49,562 nucleotides of DNA, taken from contig DHLF01000006.1 of NCBI GenBank assembly GCA_002405165.1, forward strand, positions 69,023 to 118,584, read 5' to 3'. A model generated the notes under the pieces. That model saw only the letters and a program-made list of their open reading frames with translations, had not been told where the DNA came from and made no database searches. The translations under genes and the position numbers were made by a program. Below are positions 40,215-49,027 of the stretch, one piece after another. Source of the DNA: Christensenella sp. UBA4675 (GTDB lineage: Bacteria; Bacillota; Clostridia; Christensenellales; Borkfalkiaceae). Each line of letters begins with the position of its first letter. Positions within the stretch are counted from its first letter, which is position 1.

Positions 40215-40241
40215 TAGGCGACGCAATTTTTGCGTCGCCTA
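40215..40241. terminator. Terminator between sepF and the polysaccharide genes
   Basis: TAGGCGACGCAA and TTGCGTCGCCTA form a twelve-base stem. Read leftwards it is followed by TACTTTTTATTTTTT, so it fits best as the end of the leftward polysaccharide operon. The rest of 40035-40214 shows nothing coding. Confidence 0.65.
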
Positions 40242-40260
40242 AAATATGTAAAATATAAAG

Positions 40261-41454
40261 CTATACGGCTAAAATCGACTTATCGGTCAACTTTTCCCGT
40301 TTTTTTCTGCTCACGGCAAATAAATAAATAAAAGCGTCCATTACGTTAAAGAAAACTTGTTCGAACACAAAATATAACGCAAATATGCAGATTATAATTA
40401 ACGCGAGCGTTTCTTTTTCGTTCTGCAATTTTTTTATGGTATAGTACATAGAAATAAGTAGCGTGTAAGTAAATAACACTCCGTAAGAAGTAAGCAACTT
40501 AATAAAAGAATTATCTACGTACATTTCGTAATCTACGTTTTGCCCGAACAACGAAAAACCGTATTTTTCAATAGCTTTCGCACCGTTTAAAATTCTAGAA
40601 GAAGACATTAAATCTAATTTTACTAATAATTTTTCCCAAAAATTCAAATCTTGACCGTCTAAATATCTACGCGTTAGCTCTTTAAGCTCTTCCGTGCCTA
40701 AGTTCTTTACAATTAAACAAAGTGCTAAAGAAGTTATACATAATACGATAAAAATGTATTTTACTATTCTTAAAGAAAATAAATTGCGAATCGCTTTTGG
40801 AAAAAACGAATACAAAAAATACGACGTTATTAAAATAGTTACGCAATAAAATCCCGCTCTGCAATACGTTAGACAATATAAAGTATAAAATAAGGCAAAA
40901 TGAATAGCCAGTTCCCAAAAAGCCACTTTTTTTCTTATAAATAAATATCCTGCGTAACAAGGAAATAACATCCAAAAATTACAATTCGGACTAGAATGTC
41001 CCAACGAATGTCTTTCTATGAGTATTCCGAATTTTTTACGAACTCCCCTGATTTCGTCGGGAATAATTTTTACGCCAACGAAAAAAAGATAAATGAAAAA
41101 CAAAACGGCTTTAGGTATTATAATAATTTTTATAACTTTTTTAATATTTGACTCTCTTACGCAAGCAAGAACGAGTATCGTCGTTAAAATATTTCCTTTA
41201 CCTAATCCCATTGTAAAAAAAGTAAGAACGAACACTCCTGACACAAGGCAAAAAATCGGGTTTAGAAAACTTTTTTTAAATTCTGAAAAACTGCACAATA
41301 CAAAAAAAGCAAGAACTATGTAAAATACAACGCTTAAAATTACATTACCCGTTTTACTAAAATCTATCATATCGAAAACGACTCTGAAAGAATTTATTGC
41401 GGATAAAGCGAATAGGGAATAATATTTATATTTTTTTAAATTGTCTATTATCAT
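40261..41454 (-). CDS. Polysaccharide polymerase-like membrane protein (Wzy/O-antigen ligase-like)
   Basis: The 397-residue protein has about ten or eleven hydrophobic helices and one larger polar loop (about residues 248-310), the topology of Wzy-type repeat-unit polymerases. The sequence is poorly conserved in this class, so identification rests on topology and neighbours. It lies eight bases after a CpsB-type phosphatase gene with an AAAGG site, in an operon with CpsC- and CpsD-type regulators that control chain length. No glycosyltransferase, flippase or initiating transferase follows, so these must be elsewhere. Confidence 0.65.
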   Translation of the reverse strand: MIIDNLKKYKYYSLFALSAINSFRVVFDMIDFSKTGNVILSVVFYIVLAFFVLCSFSEFKKSFLNPIFCLVSGVFVLTFFTMGLGKGNILTTILVLACVRESNIKKVIKIIIIPKAVLFFIYLFFVGVKIIPDEIRGVRKKFGILIERHSLGHSSPNCNFWMLFPCYAGYLFIRKKVAFWELAIHFALFYTLYCLTYCRAGFYCVTILITSYFLYSFFPKAIRNLFSLRIVKYIFIVLCITSLALCLIVKNLGTEELKELTRRYLDGQDLNFWEKLLVKLDLMSSSRILNGAKAIEKYGFSLFGQNVDYEMYVDNSFIKLLTSYGVLFTYTLLISMYYTIKKLQNEKETLALIIICIFALYFVFEQVFFNVMDAFIYLFAVSRKKREKLTDKSILAV

Positions 41455-41462
41455 TTTTACCT

Positions 41463-42167
41463 TTACTGTCTTAATTTTTTATTGTCGATTAAAATTTGTT
41501 GATTTTCTTCAAACAACTCTTTTGCGGTTTGTTCTCCGAATTTTTTACTCACTTTTATATACGCCTTTTTTAAAGTGTATTCTCTTATAAAGTGATAATC
41601 GCTTGCAACGAAATCAACTAATCCGAGTTTTATAAGCTTTAACACGAATTTTTTAATTCTACCGCCGTTATAACCTATAACACTGTCGGAGTTTATTTGT
41701 ATAAGCCCGCCGGACTGCTTTATATCTTCTATTTTATCAATAGAATTTGTATAAAAATACCTTTCTACGTGGGCCACTATCGGAATATACCCTTTCATCG
41801 AAAGCGAATAACAAATTTCCGCAATATCTTGCTCGACGGAAAAATCAAACTCTACCAAAACACATTTAGTAGAGTTCATCGTAACCAGTCTTCCTTCCGA
41901 CAAAAGATTTTTAACGGATTCGTCAAACTTAATTTCTTGCCCCTTATATAAGCGAATATCGAATTTTTGCAAGCAATAATTTTGAAAATCTTGAAAAGCA
42001 GTATCGTATTTTTCTTTTTCGATTAAATACGGTGCTCTGTAATGCGGAGTACAAAATAAATCCGTAACGCCTGCCTTTATGCAATTTTCAAGCATCTTTT
42101 CACTTTGCTCGTAATTTAAACTTCCGTCGTCGATAAAAGGTAAAACGTGGCAATGTATATCAATCAT
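41463..42167 (-). CDS. CpsB/YwqE-type PHP-domain tyrosine-protein phosphatase
   Basis: The 234-residue protein carries the PHP metal-binding motifs: MIDIHCHVLPFIDDG at the N-terminus, CTPHYR near residue 40, the VAHVERY motif near 135 and the ASDYHF motif near 195. These bind the metal cluster of Mn-dependent phosphatases that remove phosphate from the tyrosine cluster of the CpsD kinase. It overlaps that kinase gene by eight bases, so the pair is translationally coupled. Gram-positive type. Confidence 0.92.
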   Translation of the reverse strand: MIDIHCHVLPFIDDGSLNYEQSEKMLENCIKAGVTDLFCTPHYRAPYLIEKEKYDTAFQDFQNYCLQKFDIRLYKGQEIKFDESVKNLLSEGRLVTMNSTKCVLVEFDFSVEQDIAEICYSLSMKGYIPIVAHVERYFYTNSIDKIEDIKQSGGLIQINSDSVIGYNGGRIKKFVLKLIKLGLVDFVASDYHFIREYTLKKAYIKVSKKFGEQTAKELFEENQQILIDNKKLRQ

Positions 42168-42969
42168 TTTTTTCTTCTGCGTTTACGTTTTCATCGTCTT
42201 TATCTTCTTCGTCCGCTTTATCGTAATAAGAAGAATAATAGTAATTGCTATAGTATTTTTTAGCGTAATAATTATAGTAATATTTAGAATATACTCCGTG
42301 TTTTTTTACGAAAGTCATAACCGTGCCGATAATTTTTATGTTATTTTTTTTCATTTCGTAAAAAGCGTCCCTTACTTGGTCCCTTTTAGTGTAACCTGCC
42401 GCCACTACGAAAATTACGCCGTCCGTTACCCTTGAAATATTTACGTAATCTGAAATTTGTAATACGGGGGGCGTATCGACCAAAACAAAATCGTACTCTT
42501 CGCGTAGCTCTTTCATAAGCTCTACGAATTTAGTGCAAGTCAACGCCATAGAAGCGTTTGCTATGCTAGAACCCCTGTTTATTACGTCTACGTTGTATTT
42601 GGTCTTTTTAATAAGCTCTTCTTTACTTATTTTACCGACTAAATACTCCGACATTCCTTTTTCGTTTTCTATCCCGAACGTCCTATGAACTCTCGGTTTA
42701 CGAAAGTCTAAATCTACTACGCAAATTTTCTTTTCGTTCATTGCGATTGACACCGCCAAATTGCAAATAAGTGTCGTTTTACCTTCTCCCGAAACGGCGG
42801 ATTCTACTTGAATTACTTTTATGGAAGAATCGTTATTTAAGTATAACAAATTATCTTTTAAACGATTGTAACACTCCGTTACTCCCGAATATTTCTTTTT
42901 GTCTACGACGATATTAGAACTTCTTTCCGCTCCGCTTTTTCTTTTACGGCCTTTTAAAAACTCAAACAT
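42160..42969 (-). CDS. CpsD/CapB-type bacterial tyrosine kinase
   Basis: The 269-residue protein has the BY-kinase Walker A SGEGKTTLICNLA (about 62), Walker A' CVVDLDFRKPRVHR (about 92) and Walker B FVLVDTPPV. The C-terminus holds a tyrosine cluster of 13 Tyr in about 23 residues, autophosphorylated and used to control capsule assembly. A further acidic tail of about 20 residues (DEEDKDDENVN and so on) follows the cluster, which normally ends the protein. Its ATG shares one base with the stop of the CpsC-type gene (TAATG). Confidence 0.93.
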   Translation of the reverse strand: MFEFLKGRKRKSGAERSSNIVVDKKKYSGVTECYNRLKDNLLYLNNDSSIKVIQVESAVSGEGKTTLICNLAVSIAMNEKKICVVDLDFRKPRVHRTFGIENEKGMSEYLVGKISKEELIKKTKYNVDVINRGSSIANASMALTCTKFVELMKELREEYDFVLVDTPPVLQISDYVNISRVTDGVIFVVAAGYTKRDQVRDAFYEMKKNNIKIIGTVMTFVKKHGVYSKYYYNYYAKKYYSNYYYSSYYDKADEEDKDDENVNAEEKND

Positions 42970-43739
42970 TAACGGCGTCCTCCTTTATCGTCTTCTATAT
43001 CTTCAATGTAAGTAATAAATAAAGCGCCCGTAATCCTTTCAAGTTCTTCTTTGGTTTTAACGGTATCGTCTAGTTTATACACTAAAAAAACAATCGCTAT
43101 ATCTATTAAAATACCTGCAAGTATCCCTATCAATGTAAATCTTTTTGTATTTTTAGGCACTACCCAAGAGCTTATATTTTCCATACTGCCAAGCTTTTCT
43201 ACGTTTCCTGCAGCGTAAGGCATAGTATATTCGCCTGCGCTGTTTTTCATTTTAGAAACATTTTGCAAACTGTAAATTATTTGTTCTAACGTTTTTTTAG
43301 CAACTTGTTGGCTGTGAGTAGACGTGTAAGAAACGGTTATAAACGGAAGTCCTTCGCTTGCGGTGGCGTAAATTTTACCCAATCCTTCGAAAATAACCAA
43401 ATGTTTTTCTTCTTCCGTTACGTAGTTAAAATTTTCTTCCCATACTCCCGTACTTCTGTCGCTGTTGCATTTATACACGTCGCTTGCAAGTACGCCTTCG
43501 TGTAAAAGTGTAATAAAAGTTTCGGTTAGTTCCGACGCGTACGACTGAGAATTTGCTTTTACTACTAGCGTTGCGGACGCACTATACGTTTGAACTTGTT
43601 TCTTACTCCCCAAAAAAGTCATTCCTGCCGTAATGATTATCAAAACGGCAAGCAATATTATCCATAATCTTTTAAAAACTATAAACAATTCTTTAAACGT
43701 AACTCCGCCTTTTTCGGCAAGTTCTCTTTTTTCTTCCAT
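42969..43739 (-). CDS. CpsC/CapA-type chain-length regulator (Wzz-like)
   Basis: The 256-residue protein has two membrane helices (about 28-47 and 205-226) flanking an extracellular domain, with the Wzz-type start GVTFKELFIVFKRLWIILLA. It activates the CpsD kinase and sets polymer length. The cytoplasmic C-terminal end, KLDDTVKTKEELERITG, is the usual kinase-contact region. It is the first gene of the operon, behind a good promoter and a GGAGA site. Confidence 0.92.
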   Translation of the reverse strand: MEEKRELAEKGGVTFKELFIVFKRLWIILLAVLIIITAGMTFLGSKKQVQTYSASATLVVKANSQSYASELTETFITLLHEGVLASDVYKCNSDRSTGVWEENFNYVTEEEKHLVIFEGLGKIYATASEGLPFITVSYTSTHSQQVAKKTLEQIIYSLQNVSKMKNSAGEYTMPYAAGNVEKLGSMENISSWVVPKNTKRFTLIGILAGILIDIAIVFLVYKLDDTVKTKEELERITGALFITYIEDIEDDKGGRR

Positions 43740-43780
43740 TTAATTCTCCAAAATGCAATTTGAGCGAACACTCTTTTTTT

Positions 43781-43809
43781 ATTATATATTAAATAATTAT
43801 TTTTTTCAA
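43781..43809 (-). promoter_or_regulatory. Promoter of the exopolysaccharide operon
   Basis: Read leftwards, TTGAAA (plus 43804-43809), a 17-base spacer and a perfect TATAAT (plus 43781-43786). Confidence 0.8.
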
Positions 43810-43878
43810 TAGTTTCAATGTCTTTTATTGGTTTTTGCCACAACTTTTTACTTTTTTTATTAAAATTTTACGTTTCGA

Positions 43879-45180
43879 TTAAAGTTTTTTAATTTTTTCC
43901 ATAAATTTTTTTATGTTTTTTTCTTCTCCGTTATCGGACGGCTCGTAATAAACGTGGTCTTTTACGGAATCGGGCAAATACTGTTGCTTGCAATACCCCC
44001 CGAAATCGTGCGGGTAAAGATACTTACTAGACAAGCGTTTTTCTTCTTCGCCGGCGTAAACCGAATTTTTAAGGTGCGCGGGAACGTCGTCGTTATAAAG
44101 TTTAACGGCGTCTTCTTTGGCTTTTGCCATAGCTTTTACCACCGAATTAGATTTTTCGCTAGTGCATACGTAAATAATAGCGTGCGAAAGCGGAATTAAA
44201 CCTTCCGGCACTCCCATATTTTGAAGAGCCGTAAGCGCGCTTACGGCTACGACTAACGCCTGTGAATTAGCAAGTCCAACGTCTTCCGAAGAATGAGCTA
44301 TTAGTCTTCTTGCAATTAAAAGCGGGTCGCAACCTGCTTCTATTAAACGAAAAGCGTAAAACAAACTCGCGTTTGCGTCGCTTCCCCTTAGGGACTTACA
44401 AAACGCTGACAGCATATCGTAATAAAGCCCCGTATCAACCGATATTGCTTTTCTTTGAACGGATTGTTCCGCGTCTTTCAGCGTAACGGTAATCAAACCG
44501 TTTTCATCGGGCGGAGTTGTTAAAACAGCAAGTTCTAAACCATTGTAAGCAATTCTTAAATCTCCTCCGCTAGCCCAAGCCAAATGATTTATAGCTTCTT
44601 CCGTAACACAAGTTTTATATTGCCCGAGCCCCCTTTTTTCGTCTTTTAACGCATTTTTTAGGCAACCCTTTACGTCTTCTTCCGACAATCTTTCAAATTT
44701 AAAAATTCTACAACGCGAAACTATTGCGGGCGTCATTGCGGAATATGGATTTTCGGTAGTCGAACCTATAAAAATTATATCGCCCTTTTCTATTCCGGGA
44801 AGTAGAGAGTCGCTTTGAGTTTTATTAAACCTATGACATTCGTCAAGCAATAAATAGGTTTTTCTTCCCATACTTTTTTTTAATTTTACGGCGTCTTCTA
44901 CGACTTTTTTAACGTCTGAAACTCCGCTTGATACTGCATTTAATTTAACGAAAGCTCCGCTAGTCGAATTTGCTATTACATTTGCAAGCGTGGTTTTTCC
45001 GCACCCGGGCGGTCCGTAAAAAATACAACTGCCGAGCCTGTCCAAAGATATAGCCCTTCTAAGCAAACTTTTTTCTCCGCAAACGTTAGCTTGTCCTACG
45101 AATTCTTTTAACGTAGAAGGACGCATTCTTTCCGCCAAAGGAATTTTTTCGTCGGAAATCATATCGAAAATATTATTCAT
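43879..45180 (-). CDS. rarA: Replication-associated recombination protein RarA (MgsA, AAA+ ATPase)
   Basis: The 433-residue protein starts with the RarA block PLAERMRPSTLKEFVGQ, has Walker A FYGPPGCGKTTLANV (about 54), Walker B LLLDECHRFNKTQ, the sensor STTENP and an arginine finger SRC, followed by the C-terminal tetramerisation region (SLRGSDANASLFYAFRLIEAGCDP). RarA acts at stalled replication forks. An AAAGGAAG site precedes the ATG. It is divergent from the YlbJ-like gene with 93 bases between. Confidence 0.95.
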   Translation of the reverse strand: MNNIFDMISDEKIPLAERMRPSTLKEFVGQANVCGEKSLLRRAISLDRLGSCIFYGPPGCGKTTLANVIANSTSGAFVKLNAVSSGVSDVKKVVEDAVKLKKSMGRKTYLLLDECHRFNKTQSDSLLPGIEKGDIIFIGSTTENPYSAMTPAIVSRCRIFKFERLSEEDVKGCLKNALKDEKRGLGQYKTCVTEEAINHLAWASGGDLRIAYNGLELAVLTTPPDENGLITVTLKDAEQSVQRKAISVDTGLYYDMLSAFCKSLRGSDANASLFYAFRLIEAGCDPLLIARRLIAHSSEDVGLANSQALVVAVSALTALQNMGVPEGLIPLSHAIIYVCTSEKSNSVVKAMAKAKEDAVKLYNDDVPAHLKNSVYAGEEEKRLSSKYLYPHDFGGYCKQQYLPDSVKDHVYYEPSDNGEEKNIKKFMEKIKKL

Positions 45181-45273
45181 GTAAAGTTTCTTCCTTTAAT
45201 AAACTTTAATTTTTTTAAACAGTAAAAAATTAAAAAACAGTATTTTTTGCCATTAGAAAAAATAAAATATACT

Positions 45274-46212
45274 ATGAAAAAAATTTTGAAAAAAATTTTC
45301 CCGATTATTTTGATTATGGCAATGATTTTAATGATAATCAATTCCGCAAAATGTGCGGAAAGTTTTTTGCAAGGTTTAAAGCTGTGGGGGGTAACGGTTC
45401 TCCCCTGCACACTTCCGTTTTTGTTTTTGTCTAACCTAGTTAGCTACTCCGTTGATTTTTATAAACGTTGCAATAAAAGAATTTTAGGAATAAATCCCGT
45501 TTATTTATACGTTTTTACGTTTTCTATTTTAAGCGGTTATCCCGTAGGAGCAAAACTAACTGCCGATTATTATCAAGACGAAACGATTGATACTAATCAA
45601 GCGCAAACTATTGCAACGCTGACTTCCGTAGGAAGCAGTACGTTTATTATAAGCGTAATAGGAAATTGCTTTTTTTCAAACATAAAAATAGGAATAATTA
45701 TTTATTTATCGCATATTTTATCATGTTTAATTTGTACGCTTATAATAAAAAATTTCTTTAAAAGTTCTTATTATAAAAATACGCCTGTAAAGACCGAAAA
45801 AAGCAACGTTTTGTACGATTGCATTTTTAAATCCGTGCAAACTTCTTTAATTATCGGCGGTTTTATTTGCGTATTTTCTGTACTAATAAAAACCATAGAA
45901 ATTATAGGATTTTTTGATTTATTTGCTAAAATTTTCTCGTTTATATCGGATAAAGAACACATAAAAAGCTTTTTAATTTGCCTACTCGAAAGTTCTAACG
46001 GAGTTAAAGCCGTTTCCGCGCTAGGCGAAGCAACGGCAAATATTGCATTAAGCTCTTTTGCAATGTCTTTCGGCGGACTATGCGTAATATGTCAGTCCGT
46101 TTCTTTTTTAGAAAAATGCAAAATTAAAAAAGGCGTTTTTATTGCGTTTAAATTTTTACACGGAATAATTTCGCTAATTTTAACGCTAATATTTTTAAAG
46201 ATATTTCTTTAA
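45274..46212 (+). CDS. YlbJ-like membrane protein (sporulation-associated family)
   Basis: The 312-residue protein has about eight helices. The family motifs are visible: CTLPFLFLSNLVSYSV, SILSGYPVGAKLTADYY near residue 80, the TSVGSSTFIISVIGNCFF block near 115 and the ESSNGVKAVSA segment near 240. YlbJ is needed for spore cortex formation in Bacillus. In that genome rsmD, coaD and ylbJ are adjacent; here the same neighbours occur with ylbJ inverted. I chose ATG 45274 over a TTG at 45247, but neither has a clear ribosome binding site. Its stop overlaps the coaD stop on the other strand. Confidence 0.7.
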   Translation: MKKILKKIFPIILIMAMILMIINSAKCAESFLQGLKLWGVTVLPCTLPFLFLSNLVSYSVDFYKRCNKRILGINPVYLYVFTFSILSGYPVGAKLTADYYQDETIDTNQAQTIATLTSVGSSTFIISVIGNCFFSNIKIGIIIYLSHILSCLICTLIIKNFFKSSYYKNTPVKTEKSNVLYDCIFKSVQTSLIIGGFICVFSVLIKTIEIIGFFDLFAKIFSFISDKEHIKSFLICLLESSNGVKAVSALGEATANIALSSFAMSFGGLCVICQSVSFLEKCKIKKGVFIAFKFLHGIISLILTLIFLKIFL

Positions 46213-46673
46213 ATTTTTAAATATTTTATCGCTTCTAACGGAACAAGCTCAGAAACGTCTTCACCGCCGGCTAGTTTAGTTTTAACAAGCGTTGAGCTTA
46301 TTTGTACGTTTTTATCCGAGCATAAATATACGTATTCTATATCGGGATAAAAAGTTTTATTTATCCTTCTAATTCTTTCTTCGTATTTATAGTCTTTTTC
46401 GTTTCTTAGCCCCCTAACGAAATACACGGTATTTTCTTGTTTTAAAAAATCAACTAATCTTCCGTCGAAACTTTTTACGGTTACGTTTTTAATATTAGCG
46501 CACGCATCCTTTACGGCTTGCCTTCGAACGTTTTCCGAAAAAGTATATTTTTTGTCTTGATTATAGAGTAGCCCCACGACCACTTCGTCAAACAATTTGC
46601 TTGCTTTTTCTATAATTTCCATATGTCCCTTTGTTATTGGGTCAAAACTTCCAGCAAAAACGCATTTTTTCAT
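46209..46673 (-). CDS. coaD: Phosphopantetheine adenylyltransferase
   Basis: The 154-residue protein has the CoaD signature: FAGSFDPITKGHMEIIEKA (T/HxGH nucleotide-binding motif), YFVRGLRNEKDYKYE and the closing VQISSTLVKT motif. It transfers AMP to 4'-phosphopantetheine, the penultimate step of coenzyme A synthesis. Its start overlaps the rsmD stop by four bases (ATGA), as in many Bacillota. Its stop overlaps the stop of the convergent YlbJ-like gene by three or four bases. Confidence 0.97.
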   Translation of the reverse strand: MKKCVFAGSFDPITKGHMEIIEKASKLFDEVVVGLLYNQDKKYTFSENVRRQAVKDACANIKNVTVKSFDGRLVDFLKQENTVYFVRGLRNEKDYKYEERIRRINKTFYPDIEYVYLCSDKNVQISSTLVKTKLAGGEDVSELVPLEAIKYLKI

Positions 46674-47197
46674 AAATTTTCTCCGTAAAACGAAAAATAT
46701 GCTTTTCCGTATTTTTTTTCTTTATATTTTTTTAATTTCTCCCCCGAAAAATCTTCTTGGACGTCCCGTTCGTAAATAAGCGTTCCGCCATCCGATAAAA
46801 GCGAGCGTTCTTCGATTATTTTTACCGCTTGTCCGCATAAGGAAATTTTATACGGTGGGTCAATAAAAATTACGTCAAACTTTTTGTCCGTATTTTTTAA
46901 ATACGCTAACGCGTCCGATAACACAAACTTTGCTTCCGACTTAATTAGCTCGGCGTTTTTTTGGGCTAATTCTAAACTTTTTTTATTGCAATCGACCATA
47001 ACGACCTTTGCGCCCCTAGACTCGGCTTCCAGTCCTATCGCGCCCGTACCGCAACATAGATCTAAAAAATTTAAGTCTTGAACGTTGCCGAGAATTGCAA
47101 ATAACGCTTCCCTAGCTTTATCAGACGTTGGACGTATTTCTTCTCCGTCGAAAGAAAACAATTTTCTTCCCCTATTTTTCCCCGATATTATTCTCAT
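46670..47197 (-). CDS. rsmD: 16S rRNA (guanine966-N2)-methyltransferase RsmD
   Basis: The 175-residue protein matches RsmD: MRIISGKNRGRKL start, RPTSDKAREALF, the SAM motif FLDLCCGTGAIGLEAESRGA and the catalytic DVIFIDPPYKI. It methylates guanine 966 of 16S rRNA during 30S assembly. The start codon lies inside the end of alr (26-base overlap), and its stop overlaps the coaD start, so alr-rsmD-coaD form one tightly packed unit. Confidence 0.95.
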   Translation of the reverse strand: MRIISGKNRGRKLFSFDGEEIRPTSDKAREALFAILGNVQDLNFLDLCCGTGAIGLEAESRGAKVVMVDCNKKSLELAQKNAELIKSEAKFVLSDALAYLKNTDKKFDVIFIDPPYKISLCGQAVKIIEERSLLSDGGTLIYERDVQEDFSGEKLKKYKEKKYGKAYFSFYGENL

Positions 47198-48182
47198 AAT
47201 CTCTATAAATCCTGTTACTTCTTTTAGAAAAAGAAACTAAAACTTCGTAAGGAATAGTGCCAAGCTGTTTTGCAATTTTTAACGCGTCGTCCATAACGAT
47301 ATTAGACTTTTTACTTTGTTTAACACAGGAAATATCCATACATCTATTGTTTAAAGTTAAATTACTAACTCTTGGCGCGCCGTCGGCATATCCGTATTTT
47401 ATTATACTAACTTTTTCCGATTTTTGCAATACGAAATTACCATAAAGCACGTTTTGATTTTTTTGTAAAGTTCTATCGGCTAATTTTTCCGCGTAAATTT
47501 TCATACAAGGCGTGGTTTTTACGTTTTTTGCAGGACTATATCCATACATAGCTATCCCCACCCTTACCATATCTAACTGATAACTCTTATCTAAAAACAA
47601 AAAATTGCTTGCGCAAATATGGCAAATTACGTTAGAATTTACTTTTTTTGCGTATTCCGAAAACTTTTTAAACAGTAAAAATTGCTTTTCGCAAGTTTCC
47701 CTATTTTCGCTAAACAAGTGGGAGAAAACTCCTTGCACTCTAATTTTCCCTAAAACTGAGTATAAGTTTTTAAATTCTTCAAGAGCATCAACTCCTAACC
47801 TATTCATTCCTGTATTTACCGCAATATGGACTTTTACTTTTATTTTGTTATTTTGAATAAATTCGGCTTGTTTAACACTTGCAAGCGAAACGCTTAAATT
47901 ATATCTTTCGGCAATAAAAAGCTCGGAATTTTTTAATGGTATTAAAATTAAAATAGGTTTTTTAATTCCACTATACCTTAAAATCAAACCTTCTTCTAAA
48001 AACGAAACGGCAAAAAAATCGACTTGATTTTCGATAGCGATTGCCGTTTCAGACAAACCGTGCCCGTACGCGTCGGACTTTACTACCGCGCAAAACTTTA
48101 CGTTTTCGCAGATTTTAGACTTTATTTTTTTGACGTTGTTTTTTAACGCATTTAAATTTATTACCGAAATAGAATAACTCAT
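47172..48182 (-). CDS. alr: Alanine racemase, compact form
   Basis: The 336-residue PLP fold III enzyme has the cofactor Lys in VVKSDAYGHG (about 34), the N-terminal barrel with NTGMNRLG and CHICASNF, and the second-subunit active-site motif YGYADGAPR with catalytic Tyr. The C-terminal domain is shorter than in typical 370-390-residue enzymes: the strand region between YADG and RCMD, and the usual GDxVxLxG loop after it, are reduced. It makes D-alanine for peptidoglycan. A TATAAT lies eight bases before the ATG with no ribosome binding site, so the mRNA may be leaderless. It overlaps rsmD. Confidence 0.93.
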   Translation of the reverse strand: MSYSISVINLNALKNNVKKIKSKICENVKFCAVVKSDAYGHGLSETAIAIENQVDFFAVSFLEEGLILRYSGIKKPILILIPLKNSELFIAERYNLSVSLASVKQAEFIQNNKIKVKVHIAVNTGMNRLGVDALEEFKNLYSVLGKIRVQGVFSHLFSENRETCEKQFLLFKKFSEYAKKVNSNVICHICASNFLFLDKSYQLDMVRVGIAMYGYSPAKNVKTTPCMKIYAEKLADRTLQKNQNVLYGNFVLQKSEKVSIIKYGYADGAPRVSNLTLNNRCMDISCVKQSKKSNIVMDDALKIAKQLGTIPYEVLVSFSKRSNRIYRDYENNIGEK

Positions 48183-48219
48183 ATCGTAATATTATATGAG
48201 AAAATTTAAAAAACTTTCC

Positions 48220-48276
48220 AAAAAAAATCCGCCGAAAATTTACTTGTTTTTGCAAGAAAATTTTACTATGGCGGAT
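48220..48276 (-). terminator. Terminator after the pyrophosphatase gene
   Basis: Read leftwards, ATCCGCC pairs with GGCGGAT, with an inner A/T-rich stem (AAAATTTTCTTG with CAAGTAAATTTT), followed by eight T. The rest of the roughly 310-base gap (48183-48493) holds the short alr promoter region and nothing coding. Confidence 0.75.
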
Positions 48277-48493
48277 AAAAACATCTATCTATATGTCGCT
48301 TTTAACTTGTTTTTTGTTTTAAGACTCGTTTAAACGTCGATATAAAGTATAAAAAACGTTTACTTTTTCTATTTAAAATTTATATTAAACGAGTACCTAC
48401 ATATCTAAAACGTTTTGAAATTCGCAAGAAAATAATCACGCGGGCGGTAGCATAAGAAAACATTATTATTTTTTAAAACTTTCGTTAAATATT

Positions 48494-49027
48494 TTATTTT
48501 ACAAAAGTTTTTTTATATAAATTTATAGAATTTTTTATTACTTTTAACGCTTCTTGCTTTCCGCGAACTACGTCTACCGCAGTTGCCATTCCTTCTAAAT
48601 TTTTATACACCGAAAAAAAGTGTCGCATTTCTTCAAACACGTGAGAAGGAAGTTCGGATATGTCTTTATACACGTTGTATACGGGGTCGGAAAAAGGTAT
48701 CGCTATTATTTTTTCGTCGTTATGACCGTTATCTACCATAGATATTACGCCTATGGGATAAGCCCTACAAAGTGTCATAGGGTCTAACTCTTCCGAACAT
48801 AAAAGCAAAACGTCTAGCGGGTCGCCGTCGTCTTCCAGCGTTAGCGGAATAAATCCGTAATTCGCAGGATAATGTGTAGAAGTGTACAATATTCTATCCA
48901 AAATCAACATTCCCGTACTTTTATCAAGCTCGTATTTCTTTTTGCTACCCTTACTTATTTCTATTACACATATAAAATCGTCGGGCGATACTCTTTCTAG
49001 AGATAAATCGTGCCAAATATTAGACAT
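48494..49027 (-). CDS. ppa: Inorganic pyrophosphatase, family I
   Basis: The protein of 177 residues has the soluble family I signature DGDPLDVLLL (three Mg-binding aspartates), preceded by YPANYGFIPLTLED and followed by CRAYPIGVISMVD. It hydrolyses pyrophosphate to drive biosynthetic reactions. I chose the ATG at 49027, which has a perfect AAAGGAGAAA site. A reading from 49084 would add 19 hydrophobic residues with no site. Many Bacillota have only a family II enzyme, so a family I copy is worth noting. It is monocistronic. Confidence 0.95.
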   Translation of the reverse strand: MSNIWHDLSLERVSPDDFICVIEISKGSKKKYELDKSTGMLILDRILYTSTHYPANYGFIPLTLEDDGDPLDVLLLCSEELDPMTLCRAYPIGVISMVDNGHNDEKIIAIPFSDPVYNVYKDISELPSHVFEEMRHFFSVYKNLEGMATAVDVVRGKQEALKVIKNSINLYKKTFVK

